Positions 16,396-24,158 of a stretch of DNA of 54,090 bases are shown here, piece after piece. Source of the DNA: Enterococcus songbeiensis (GTDB lineage Bacteria > Bacillota > Bacilli > Lactobacillales > Enterococcaceae). Every line of letters begins with the position of its first letter. The stretch's first letter is position 1. Under the pieces are notes generated by a model, which had not been told where the DNA came from, did not search any database, and saw only the letters and a program-made list of their open reading frames with translations. The position numbers and the translations under genes were made by a program. The stretch covers positions 64,001 through 118,090 of the forward strand of contig NZ_BJDS01000001.1 of assembly GCF_005405265.1 (NCBI RefSeq). The letters are read 5' to 3'.

Positions 16396-18111
16396 ATGCT
16401 TCAATTACTTACCTACGCAAAAAATTATCGCAAGCAAATCGTGCTTGGTCCTTTTTTTAAATTCTTAGAGGCCGTCTTTGAATTGATTTTGCCCCTACTG
16501 ATGGCCCGTTTAGTGGATCATGGGATTCGGGCAAACGATCCACGAACAGTTTGGTTAATGACCGGCTGGATGATTGTGATGTCCCTTGTCGGCTTGATTT
16601 GTGCGGTGATTTGTCAATATTATTCTTCGATTGCCTCTCAAGGCTTTGGAACGGAACTGCGAAATCAATTAATGAAGAAAATCAATACTCTTTCCCATGC
16701 AGAGCTGAACAAATTCGGCACCGACACGCTGATCACTCGAATGACCAACGATATCAACCAAATGCAATTGGCGTTGGCTATGCTGATTCGTTTAGTCGTT
16801 CGAGCACCTTTTCTAAGCGTGGGGGCAGTCATTATGGCCTTCACCATTGATTGGCAAATCGGGTTGATTTTTTTATTGGTCCTGCCTTTATTTTGTCTCG
16901 TTTTGTTTTGGATCATTCGCAAAACCGTGCCTTTGTATCAGCAGGTACAAAAAAAATTAGACCGTCTAAACGAATGGATTACCCAAAATCTTAGTGGAAT
17001 CCGTGTGATTCGCGCCTTTGTTCAAACAAAAAAAGAAACGACTCGTTTCGCAGAAGCCTCCGATGAATTGGCGGACATTTCCGTCAAGGTAACGAATTTG
17101 TCCGCTTTGTTGACGCCTGCTACCACCTTGATTATGAACCTTGGCATTTTGCTGGTGTTTTATCTGGGGGGGATCAAAGTCAATCTTGGTCATTTGGCAC
17201 AAGGAGAAATTTTGGCTCTGGTCAATTATATGAATCAAATGTTGCTGGCGCTGATCGTTGTCTCAAATCTGGTGATTATTTTTACCCGTGCTGCAGCTTC
17301 GGCACAACGGATCAATGAAGTTTTGGATGTTGAACCGACAATCAATGCACAAACAGGTACAGTCAGTGAGGAACCGTCCTCTATCATCTTTCAGCACGTT
17401 GATTTTCGGTTTGCTCCTACCTTTGGTTTAGCGTTGCAGAATGTTTCCTTCACTGCTCCTGCTGGTTCGGTCGTCGGCATCACCGGACCAACCGGTGGGG
17501 GAAAATCTGCTGTCACTCAGTTGATTCCCCGATTTTATGACGTGTCTGCTGGATCAGTAACAGTGGGAGGACTTGATGTTCGCAAGTGGCAGCTTGATGC
17601 ATTGCGAAAAAAAATCGCTCTCGTTCCTCAAACTGCCGTGCTTTTCACCGGAACGATTCGTGAAAATTTGCAATGGGGGAAAAAAGATGCCACAGACGAG
17701 GACTGTTGGGAGGCGCTGAGAATTGCGCAATGCAAAGACTTTGTTGCAGCATTGCCTAATCAGTTAGACACCAAGATTTTCGAAGGCGGAAAAAACTTTT
17801 CCGGCGGACAAAAACAACGCTTGACCATCGCCCGTGCCTTGATTGCAAAACCGGAGATTTTGATTTTGGACGACTCCTTGAGTGCTTTGGATTATCAAAC
17901 AGATCGGAATTTGCGGCAAGCTTTGAAGGAAGAAACTGCCAGCACGCTGTTTATTATTTCCCAACGCATCCGCTCCATTCAATCAGCAGATCAAATTCTC
18001 GTTTTTGATCAAGGAACTCTTGCGGCAAAAGGAACCCACCATGAATTACTCAAAGGTTCGCGGGAATACCAAGAAATTGTTGCCTCACAGGAGGAATCAG
18101 AAAATGAATAA
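16396..18111 (+). CDS. efrA: Heterodimeric ABC multidrug exporter subunit, EfrA-like (degenerate ATPase site)
   Basis: 571 residues: six transmembrane helices (1-300) then a nucleotide-binding domain. Walker A is GPTGGGKSAVT (about 365), the signature is FSGGQKQRL, Walker B ends ILILDDSLSALD and the switch reads IISQRIRS. The Asp after Walker B instead of Glu, and Gln instead of the H-loop His, mark this as the catalytically degenerate half, as in TM287, LmrC and EfrA. It pairs with the next gene, whose start it overlaps by eight bases. Such pumps export drugs and dyes; the natural substrate is not clear. EfrAB orthology is inferred. Confidence 0.88.
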   Translation: MLQLLTYAKNYRKQIVLGPFFKFLEAVFELILPLLMARLVDHGIRANDPRTVWLMTGWMIVMSLVGLICAVICQYYSSIASQGFGTELRNQLMKKINTLSHAELNKFGTDTLITRMTNDINQMQLALAMLIRLVVRAPFLSVGAVIMAFTIDWQIGLIFLLVLPLFCLVLFWIIRKTVPLYQQVQKKLDRLNEWITQNLSGIRVIRAFVQTKKETTRFAEASDELADISVKVTNLSALLTPATTLIMNLGILLVFYLGGIKVNLGHLAQGEILALVNYMNQMLLALIVVSNLVIIFTRAAASAQRINEVLDVEPTINAQTGTVSEEPSSIIFQHVDFRFAPTFGLALQNVSFTAPAGSVVGITGPTGGGKSAVTQLIPRFYDVSAGSVTVGGLDVRKWQLDALRKKIALVPQTAVLFTGTIRENLQWGKKDATDEDCWEALRIAQCKDFVAALPNQLDTKIFEGGKNFSGGQKQRLTIARALIAKPEILILDDSLSALDYQTDRNLRQALKEETASTLFIISQRIRSIQSADQILVFDQGTLAAKGTHHELLKGSREYQEIVASQEESENE

Positions 18112-19855
18112 AACCTTTAATACGGCAGTTTTGCGGCGGTTTCTTCCCTATCTGCTGCGCTATCCCTTGGAGCTGTTCCTTGCTGTACTGCTGGGAATCG
18201 TTGCCGGTGGAACCAGTGTTTATATGACTTTTCAAATCGGACAGGCGGTTGATGTCTTGATTGGCAAAAATGCTGTCGATTTTGCGGCGTTTTCCCATAT
18301 TCTCTTTTTATTCGCCAGTGTGGTGCTTCTTACAGTGGTCAGTCAATGGTTCATTCAACGATTAGGCAACCGAGTGGCGTATCTTTCTGTGACGGAATTG
18401 CGAAAAGATGCCTTTGCACAGTTGAACCGATTGCCCCTGCGTTTTTATGACCAAACGCCTCATGGTGATATCATCAGTCGCTTCACCAATGACATGGATG
18501 CGATTTCGATTGCGGTGGCTGCGATTTTTAACCAATTATTTTCCGGTTTAACGGTCGTGTTGGTAGCTTTTGTCGTCATGCTGCGGTTGAGTTTTTCCTT
18601 AACATTAGTGGTTTTACTAGCCACACCGATTATTTTTCTCGTTAACTTTTGGGTGGCTCGCAGTTCTCAAACGAACTTTGCCAAACAACAGGCAATCGTT
18701 GGTGATATTTCGAGTTTTGTTACTGAAATGATCGGCAACCAAAAAATTGTCAAAGCTTTTCAACGAGAAGCAGTCAATCAGACGCAATTTGAAGCAATCA
18801 ACCAAGAGTTGAATCTTCGTGGACAAAAAGCTCAGTTCTCCTCTTCTTTGACGAATCCTATCTCCCGTTTTGTCGATCACCTTGCCTATTTAGCCGTTGG
18901 TTTTGTTGGCGGTTGGCTGCTTTTGGCAGGAGATACCCAAATTACGGTAGGAATTATTTCCAGCTTTACGATTTATGCCAGCCAATTTACCAAGCCTTTT
19001 ATCGAGATTTCCGGCATCACCACCCAGATTCAAACAGCAATGGCGGGCTTGTCTCGAGCCTTTCAATTAATCGATCAATTGCCGGAGATACCAGATGCTC
19101 CCGATGCAGTTTCCTTAGCGAAAATCGAAGGGGCGGTTGCTTTCCAAGAAGTTTCCTTTGCCTATGATCCGCAGACGCCGTTGATTGAGAATTTTACTTT
19201 TTCTGCAAATCCCGGCGAAACAGTTGCCATCGTGGGAAAAACCGGGGCTGGAAAATCAACACTGGTCAATCTGCTGATGCGTTTTTATGAGGTAGATAGC
19301 GGAAAAATCACGATTGACGGCATCGACATTCGCCAACTCAAACGCAATACCCTCCGCAAAAGTTTTGGTATGGTATTGCAAGATACTTGGTTATTTGATA
19401 GTACATTGCGGGAAAATCTGCGCTACGGTAACGAACAAGCTACCGATGAGGAAATTTTTTCTGCCTTGAAGCAAACCTATATGCTGGAATTTGTGGAACG
19501 CCTTCCCCACCAGTTGGATACGTTGATTGGAGCATCCGGCATCAAAATTTCTGATGGGCAACGACAATTATTGACGATTGCCCGAACCATGATTAGCAAG
19601 CCCTCAATGTTGATTCTTGATGAAGCAACAAGTTCTGTTGATACCTTGACAGAACGTAAAATCCAGCAGGCTTTTCTGGCTATGATGGAAGGACGAACCA
19701 GTTTTGTCATCGCTCACCGTTTGGCAACGATCCAAGCCGCAGACCATATTTTAGTGATGGATGCTGGACAAATTGTCGAACAAGGAACTCATGAAACTCT
19801 ACTTGCACAAAATGGCTACTATGCCCAGTTGTATCACGCTCAATTTGAAGCTTAA
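18104..19855 (+). CDS. efrB: Heterodimeric ABC multidrug exporter subunit, EfrB-like (canonical ATPase)
   Basis: 583 residues from the ATG at 18104, which has AGGAGG nine bases upstream; an open frame reaches further back but lies inside efrA. Six helices are followed by a nucleotide-binding domain with Walker A GKTGAGKST (about 378), Walker B MLILDEATSSVD with the catalytic Glu, and a normal H-loop (VIAHRLAT). The signature is altered to ISDGQRQ, which faces the degenerate site of the partner. The pattern of changes is exactly that expected of an asymmetric exporter pair. Confidence 0.9.
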   Translation: MNKTFNTAVLRRFLPYLLRYPLELFLAVLLGIVAGGTSVYMTFQIGQAVDVLIGKNAVDFAAFSHILFLFASVVLLTVVSQWFIQRLGNRVAYLSVTELRKDAFAQLNRLPLRFYDQTPHGDIISRFTNDMDAISIAVAAIFNQLFSGLTVVLVAFVVMLRLSFSLTLVVLLATPIIFLVNFWVARSSQTNFAKQQAIVGDISSFVTEMIGNQKIVKAFQREAVNQTQFEAINQELNLRGQKAQFSSSLTNPISRFVDHLAYLAVGFVGGWLLLAGDTQITVGIISSFTIYASQFTKPFIEISGITTQIQTAMAGLSRAFQLIDQLPEIPDAPDAVSLAKIEGAVAFQEVSFAYDPQTPLIENFTFSANPGETVAIVGKTGAGKSTLVNLLMRFYEVDSGKITIDGIDIRQLKRNTLRKSFGMVLQDTWLFDSTLRENLRYGNEQATDEEIFSALKQTYMLEFVERLPHQLDTLIGASGIKISDGQRQLLTIARTMISKPSMLILDEATSSVDTLTERKIQQAFLAMMEGRTSFVIAHRLATIQAADHILVMDAGQIVEQGTHETLLAQNGYYAQLYHAQFEA

Positions 19856-19860
19856 AAAGC

Positions 19861-19906
19861 AAAACGAACATCTGGAGATTGCTCTCACAAGATGTTCGTT
19901 TTTTTT
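19861..19906. terminator. Bidirectional terminator between efrB and the GH3 gene
   Basis: AACGAACATCT (19863-19873) pairs with AGATGTTCGTT (19890-19900), followed by a T-run on the plus strand and preceded by an A-run, so it can serve both converging genes. Confidence 0.85.
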
Positions 19907-21083
19907 ATTTGCTGGATTCTGAAAGTAAGCCTAGCGATTCCTTCCACTTCAAAACCCGCATCACAGATTGATCCAATGCACTTTCTGAATAGGTTCCGTC
20001 TTTTACAGCTTGGATAATAACCGGAATTTGTTGCGCATATGTGGAAGACATCACCAAATCATTTCCCGCCTGCAATGCTGTCAAACCGGCTTCTTCTTGA
20101 GAAATAAAATTCGCCAAGCCCGCCATATCCATGTCATCTGTCATGACGACTCCTTGAAAATGCAATTCCTGCCGCAACAGTTTATGAACCTCTTTTGAAA
20201 TAGAAGCAGGGTGATCCGGATCGATACTGGCTATAATATTATGAGATACCAGCACGCTGTCCGCTCCGGCTTTGATGCCCGCTTGAAAGGGCAGAAAATC
20301 ATTTTTTCGCAAGTCTTCTAATGGTCGTTGATCGGTCACGATTTCCACATGGGAATCCCGATTGTCGCCATAGCCAGGGAAATGCTTCATGGTTGAACCG
20401 ATGCCCGCCGCTTTCATCGCCGTTACAGCCGTTTCCACATAGTGGCTGGTTCCTTCCGCATCCATGCCAATCGTCCGATCATAGATGAATGATTGCGGAT
20501 CGGTAGAAACATCGGCTACCGGAAACAACCCAGTTTGGATACCGTAATTTTTAAAAATTGCCGCTTTATCCTGAACATCTTGAGTGATGGCATCCCAGCC
20601 ACCCTGTGCATACAATTCCTGTGGAGAAAGAAAAGGCGAAGCCACTAAATTGCTGTTGCGGCTGATTCGTGTCACAGTGCCACCCTCTTCGTCTGCACCA
20701 ATCAACAGCGGGATTTCACTTGCTTCTTGATAACTTTGGATTTTTTGCTTCAAACTATCTGCCGTTTCATTTTCGGTATCCCGACCAAACAAAACATAGC
20801 CACCTAAATGATAGGATTGAATGTCTTCCACTTGATTGCTTTCCGGCACCCGAACAAAAAACAGTTGCCCAACTTTTTCTTCCAAACTCATGGATTCCAG
20901 CAATTTTTCTGTTCGAATTTTTTCGGGTTCTGTGGTTGATATTGCAGTAGTTGTAGCTTCCGATACTTTTGTGGAGGATGCTTCTTCTTGTTCTTTGTTT
21001 TCTTGGCTAAAAGACTGGAACAAGAAAAAACCAGCCACCAATAATAAAATGATGATGCCTCCGAAAATAACAATTTTTTTCAT
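19905..21083 (-). CDS. Membrane-anchored GH3 beta-N-acetylglucosaminidase (NagZ-like)
   Basis: 392 residues. Residues 4-24 form an N-terminal membrane anchor without a lipobox, followed by a Glu/Thr/Ser-rich linker. The GH3 domain shows LSLEEKVGQLF-like start (MSLEEKVGQLFFV), DEEGGTVTR substrate loop, KHFPGYGDNRDSH (around 230; the Asp-His dyad acts as general acid/base in bacterial NagZ-type enzymes) and the nucleophile Asp in VMTDDMDMAG (around 320). It should cut N-acetylglucosamine from wall fragments outside the cell. One change from the common KHFPGHG is the Tyr. Confidence 0.88.
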   Translation of the reverse strand: MKKIVIFGGIIILLLVAGFFLFQSFSQENKEQEEASSTKVSEATTTAISTTEPEKIRTEKLLESMSLEEKVGQLFFVRVPESNQVEDIQSYHLGGYVLFGRDTENETADSLKQKIQSYQEASEIPLLIGADEEGGTVTRISRNSNLVASPFLSPQELYAQGGWDAITQDVQDKAAIFKNYGIQTGLFPVADVSTDPQSFIYDRTIGMDAEGTSHYVETAVTAMKAAGIGSTMKHFPGYGDNRDSHVEIVTDQRPLEDLRKNDFLPFQAGIKAGADSVLVSHNIIASIDPDHPASISKEVHKLLRQELHFQGVVMTDDMDMAGLANFISQEEAGLTALQAGNDLVMSSTYAQQIPVIIQAVKDGTYSESALDQSVMRVLKWKESLGLLSESSK

Positions 21084-21159
21084 GGATTCCTCCTACGATT
21101 ATGCTCTGTTATTACCCTTTTATTATGCCATAGGTCGAAAAATAATGTGACACGAAAGC

Positions 21160-21188
21160 TTGGAAAGTCCTCTGTTCCCATTTCTAAT
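21160..21188 (+). promoter_or_regulatory. Promoter candidate for the 47-codon frame
   Basis: TTGGAA (21160-21165), spacer of 17, TCTAAT (21183-21188). It faces the small frame, whose start is about 76 bases downstream. Confidence 0.4.
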
Positions 21189-21264
21189 GAAATTAACGTA
21201 TGGTAAACGATTCTTGGAGAAAATTTATGGCGGCTAGCAACTCCATTTGAAGGATGTGGTGCCT

Positions 21265-21408
21265 ATGAGCAATTTCACTTGTGATTCAAAGTCTAAAGAA
21301 AGGTGCTGCCTGATTTTGTTCTCTCTGGATAAAACCATTGCTATTATTGGAGTAGTCGCGGGTATTGTGACCGCAACGGCGAAAGCCAGTGACGCCATTT
21401 TAGATTAG
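21265..21408 (+). CDS. Possible small membrane peptide (47 residues), unknown
   Basis: Hand-translated frame from ATG 21265 to TAG 21408. AAGGATGT lies about nine bases upstream, which is a fair ribosome site. The peptide has a polar, Cys-containing N-terminal half (three Cys) and a C-terminal hydrophobic segment (TIAIIGVVAGIVTATAKA), ending in an Asp. Size, single hydrophobic helix and position next to a type II toxin-antitoxin pair recall type I toxin peptides, but I do not recognise the family and could be seeing a chance frame. An inverted repeat with T-run follows the stop. Confidence 0.35.
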   Translation: MSNFTCDSKSKERCCLILFSLDKTIAIIGVVAGIVTATAKASDAILD

Positions 21409-21439
21409 TTGAAATTCAAAAAAGAGTAAAAAAATAAAT

Positions 21440-21501
21440 CGCTCTAACTTTTGACAAGTCTTGCCCTTACTATCGTGGAGAAATACCGAATAGCGATTTT
21501 T
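21440..21501 (+). repeat. Inverted repeat with long loop and T-run after the small frame
   Basis: ATCGCT near 21440 pairs with AGCGAT near 21492, followed by TTTTT. The loop is about 45 bases, longer than in an ordinary terminator, and contains TTGACA. It may end the small transcript or carry an antisense RNA promoter. Confidence 0.3.
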
Positions 21502-21516
21502 CATTGCTAACTAAAT

Positions 21517-21837
21517 TTAATTTTCATTGGCACTCACTTCTTTAATGATTTGAACAAGGATGGCTGGTTTCTTGTCCAATAATTGAATGAGTCGGTTTGC
21601 GCTTCCGCTCGGCTTCGCTCCATCTACCTCCCATCGTTCTACTGTTCTAGGCGAAACATCTAAAATATCTGCAAAAACAGCTCGTGAAAGATTCAATTTT
21701 TTTCGTACAGCTTTAATCTCAGCTCCATTAAAGTTTGGTGCTTTTGTCACATCATAGGTTCTTACTTCAATATTGGTCCTATCACCATTTGCAAAAGCAG
21801 TAAATTCTTCAATAGATTTCTTCAATGTCTCACTCAT
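21517..21837 (-). CDS. HigA-like antitoxin, helix-turn-helix
   Basis: 106 residues. The C-terminal two thirds are an XRE/Cro-type helix-turn-helix (IKAVRKKLNLSRAVFADILDVS then PRTVERWEVDGAKPSG). The N-terminal part (SIEEFTAFANGDRTNIEVRTYDV) would bind the toxin. It starts four bases after the toxin stop; this toxin-first order is typical of higBA pairs. It should neutralise the toxin and repress the operon through the palindrome upstream of the toxin. Confidence 0.85.
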   Translation of the reverse strand: MSETLKKSIEEFTAFANGDRTNIEVRTYDVTKAPNFNGAEIKAVRKKLNLSRAVFADILDVSPRTVERWEVDGAKPSGSANRLIQLLDKKPAILVQIIKEVSANEN

Positions 21838-21841
21838 TTTC

Positions 21842-22222
21842 TCATTCCCTTTTCTGATTATATTTTAGTCGGTGTATTAATTTTTTTATTTCTTTTTTCT
21901 CAGAATCACTCAAATTCTCCTGTTTAGATTTACTGAAAACATCTAAAAAGAAATACTGATTTTCTACGAGAATTAGATAAATAATCCTTGCAGAGCCACT
22001 CTTTCCATGAGGAACTTTTTCAGGAGAAAAACGCCATTTAATTGCTCCGCCGGTTCCTTGAATGAGGTCACCCAGAAAACTTTTACCAACGTGGTTTTCA
22101 CGTTCAGTAAAAAAATTTTGTAGTAATTTCTCCATATACTCCTGATCTACCTCTGTCAAACCAAGTTTTTTCCATTCTTTCATAAATGCATTTGAGTAGT
22201 GAAAAATTATTTGTTCTCCCAT
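21842..22222 (-). CDS. RelE/ParE-family toxin, HigB-like
   Basis: 126 residues from the ATG at 22222, chosen because GGGAG lies six bases before it; the earlier TTG at 22234 is part of the same ribosome site region. The fold can be recognised from WKKLGLTEVDQEYMEKLLQNF, IKWRFSPEKVPHGKSGSARIIYLI and VFSKSKQENLSDSEKKEIKKLI, which match the HigB2-type RelE superfamily (DUF1044-like) pattern. Such toxins cut mRNA on the ribosome. The context with the HTH gene makes a toxin-antitoxin pair. Confidence 0.85.
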   Translation of the reverse strand: MGEQIIFHYSNAFMKEWKKLGLTEVDQEYMEKLLQNFFTERENHVGKSFLGDLIQGTGGAIKWRFSPEKVPHGKSGSARIIYLILVENQYFFLDVFSKSKQENLSDSEKKEIKKLIHRLKYNQKRE

Positions 22223-22236
22223 TTTTTCTCCCAACC

Positions 22237-22253
22237 ATACGCATCTTGCGTAT
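22237..22253. promoter_or_regulatory. Palindromic operator of the toxin-antitoxin operon
   Basis: ATACGCA-TCT-TGCGTAT, a perfect 7+3+7 palindrome 14 bases before the toxin start and just downstream of the -10 box. The position is right for HigA autorepression. Confidence 0.65.
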
Positions 22254-22256
22254 ATT

Positions 22257-22285
22257 ATTTTATATATAAAATTAGTACTTGTCTA
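22257..22285 (-). promoter_or_regulatory. Promoter of the toxin-antitoxin operon
   Basis: Minus strand TAGACA (22285-22280), spacer 17, TAAAAT (22262-22257). Transcription would begin inside the palindrome. Confidence 0.65.
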
Positions 22286-22407
22286 GTATTCTCGCTTTAT
22301 TGCTTTACTCAAAAGCAGTTTTCACATTTCTCTACAAATAATTACGAACAATGGAGTGATTTTTTTATTTTTATTTGAAAATTGCTAACATCTTAACTCG
22401 ATTAAAA

Positions 22408-22455
22408 GCAAAAAAAATAGACCGTAGCAACTTCGCAGTTGACGCTCTATTCGTG
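22408..22455 (-). terminator. Terminator at the end of the pilus island
   Basis: Minus strand: AATAGAgCGtCAACT, tetraloop GCGA, AGTTGctaCGgTCTATT, then a T-run. It follows the unknown gene at 22478 by about 25 bases. Confidence 0.85.
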
Positions 22456-22477
22456 TCAAAATAAAACAACCCATTTT

Positions 22478-22855
22478 CTATTTTGCTGGAAAAAAGCAAT
22501 TTGCATTCAGCAGATAGTGAATATAATCAGCCGTCATGCCTCGCCGAAGTTCCACTACTTGATGCCCCTTTTTTCTATTTCCTTCTTCAATCATTTTTTC
22601 GATATCTTCACTTTTTTGTTCCGCAGATAGCCCGTACTCTTTAATAATATCGGTCAATTTTCGTGCAGCGCCTACTTTTTGAACAATGACTTTCAACTGC
22701 ACCTGTCTTGGCTCATTAGAAATATACAGCCACGCCGAATCTCTTAAAAAAATGACATCGGCAATTCGCTTGATTGTCTGACTTAATTCCGGTTTTGCAT
22801 GGTCCTTATACGGAAAATGAATGACATAATTTCTCTTTTCCAATCTCATTGCCAC
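22478..22855 (-). CDS. Small protein of unknown function after the pilus sortase
   Basis: About 125 residues from the GTG at 22855 (AGGAGG seven bases upstream); the ATG at 22849 is a possible alternative. An open frame extends upstream into the sortase gene but should not be used. No signal peptide or membrane helix is seen. It begins with a basic, beta-like part (AMRLEKRNYVIHFPYKD) and has a helical, charged middle (KLTDIIKEYGLSAEQKSEDIEKMIEEGN). I do not recognise the family. It lies 17 bases after srtC and before a strong terminator, so it is the last gene of the pilus operon and probably cytosolic. Confidence 0.7.
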   Translation of the reverse strand: MAMRLEKRNYVIHFPYKDHAKPELSQTIKRIADVIFLRDSAWLYISNEPRQVQLKVIVQKVGAARKLTDIIKEYGLSAEQKSEDIEKMIEEGNRKKGHQVVELRRGMTADYIHYLLNANCFFPAK

Positions 22856-22872
22856 ACCAACTCCTCCTTTTT

Positions 22873-24045
22873 TTATTTTTCCTTCCTCAACTGATACCTG
22901 TCTTGTTCCCATTTTAGAATGTATTTGCCTTTTTTTAATTTCATATAAAATCGACTTGCTTTGACTTTCTTCACACGTATTTTCAGGTCGATGCCCTTAC
23001 TTTGTAGGCGATATTTTCCACCCGTTAAATCAGGAAAGACAACCAACCCATTCTCGTCAGAAATCATTTCAATCGATACTTTTTTCCGAAAGACCGGACG
23101 TTTGCCGTTTTTTGTTTTCAAGGAGAAAACAATGCCTGAGAGCAGTTGATCTTCTTCATCAAATATATAAAAAGAAACTGGATATCTGCGTTTTCCGATT
23201 GCCAATAAGCGGAGATAATGAGCAATCAAGCCTATCAAAGCTAGTAATGCTGCAAAACTTCCTACCAGCCACAAAATAAATTTCAATTTTTTCCATTTAT
23301 CGATAGCTTTGATACTCTTTGCCGCTTCATTTTCGCTATATGGAATGCGGTGACCTGTTACCAACAAGCGATGGGTATTGACCATATAGGGCGTACAGGT
23401 CAGCAGTGTGACCAAATCTCGTCCCTCTTGGATCTGTAGCGGTTCGATTTCAGTTGGTAAAATCACTTGTATTTTTTCAATTTCATAAGCCAAGGTCTGG
23501 TCGTTGATCTCGATGAAAAATTGATCCTTCACCTTTAATTCTGGCAAATCAGTAAATAATTTAGCTTCTGGCAAACCTCGATGACCTGACAGAACAGCGT
23601 GGGTACTTTTGCCGCCAGTAGGATAAGAGCTGCCTTCTAAAAGCGAGGTTCCTTTTTGTAAGAATACATCTGTTGTTTGATCAAAAATGGGCAGACTAAC
23701 ATTGATTTTGGGAATATCTATCACCCCAAGCATATGCTCCATGTAAAAAGAATTGCTAGGGAGATCCTTCAAGGCCTCCGCATCCACAGCATTATTAAAA
23801 GCAGTCAATCCGGGAAGCGCGTGTTTTTCTGCAATTTTTTTATTTTCTGCCTCCATTTCTTTCTGACGTTCGTTTACTTCTGCGGTATTTTTTTCATTGG
23901 CTTTTTTTTGATAGTGGGTAATCAATTGTTGTGCAAGGTAGTCATTTAGTGAATCCTCCACAAAAGGGTACGCAAAAATCCCAATTCCTCCGACTAAAAT
24001 GAGAACCATAACAACATCGAGTATTCTAAATCTACGCTTTTTCAT
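22873..24045 (-). CDS. srtC: Class C pilus sortase with extra C-terminal domain
   Basis: About 390 residues from ATG 24045, which has AGGTGG five bases upstream (the GTG at 24054 lies inside that box). An N-terminal helix (VVMVLILVGGIGIFAYPFV) is followed by the sortase domain: His in LSGHRGL (about 151), Cys in TLLTCTPY (about 215) and Arg in NTHRLLVTGHR. A lid segment with Asp-Pro-like sequence seems replaced by IFDQTTDVF. A second helix (ILWLVGSFAALLALIGLIAH, about 265-285) is usual, but about 100 residues follow it, resembling a Cna-B/SpaA fold (SGIVFSLKTKNGKRP, ENGLVVFPDLTGGKYRL). It polymerises the pilins encoded just upstream. Confidence 0.9.
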   Translation of the reverse strand: MKKRRFRILDVVMVLILVGGIGIFAYPFVEDSLNDYLAQQLITHYQKKANEKNTAEVNERQKEMEAENKKIAEKHALPGLTAFNNAVDAEALKDLPSNSFYMEHMLGVIDIPKINVSLPIFDQTTDVFLQKGTSLLEGSSYPTGGKSTHAVLSGHRGLPEAKLFTDLPELKVKDQFFIEINDQTLAYEIEKIQVILPTEIEPLQIQEGRDLVTLLTCTPYMVNTHRLLVTGHRIPYSENEAAKSIKAIDKWKKLKFILWLVGSFAALLALIGLIAHYLRLLAIGKRRYPVSFYIFDEEDQLLSGIVFSLKTKNGKRPVFRKKVSIEMISDENGLVVFPDLTGGKYRLQSKGIDLKIRVKKVKASRFYMKLKKGKYILKWEQDRYQLRKEK

Positions 24046-24073
24046 GGAAACCACCTATTTTTCTACTATGTAT

Positions 24074-24103
24074 AAAGCCGGGATAAGAATTTATCCCGGC
24101 TTT
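24074..24103 (-). terminator. Perfect hairpin between backbone pilin and sortase genes
   Basis: 13-base-pair perfect stem (AAAGCCGGGATAA with TTATCCCGGCTTT) and a four-base loop, with only a short T-run after it on the minus strand. It probably acts as a leaky terminator or a 3' end stabiliser, giving more pilin than sortase message. Confidence 0.6.
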
Positions 24104-24158
24104 ACGAGAGATGAATACGATTTTCTACATCCATTTCATTGGGCGAATCAGTTTTTGA

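Larger units (their letters stand above)
21084..21516. other. Intergenic stretch with a possible small-peptide gene
   Basis: 433 bases between the GH3 and antitoxin genes. It contains a plus-strand promoter-like pair, a 47-codon frame and a long-loop inverted repeat (about 21440-21501), each listed separately. The rest shows no further signals. Confidence 0.5.
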
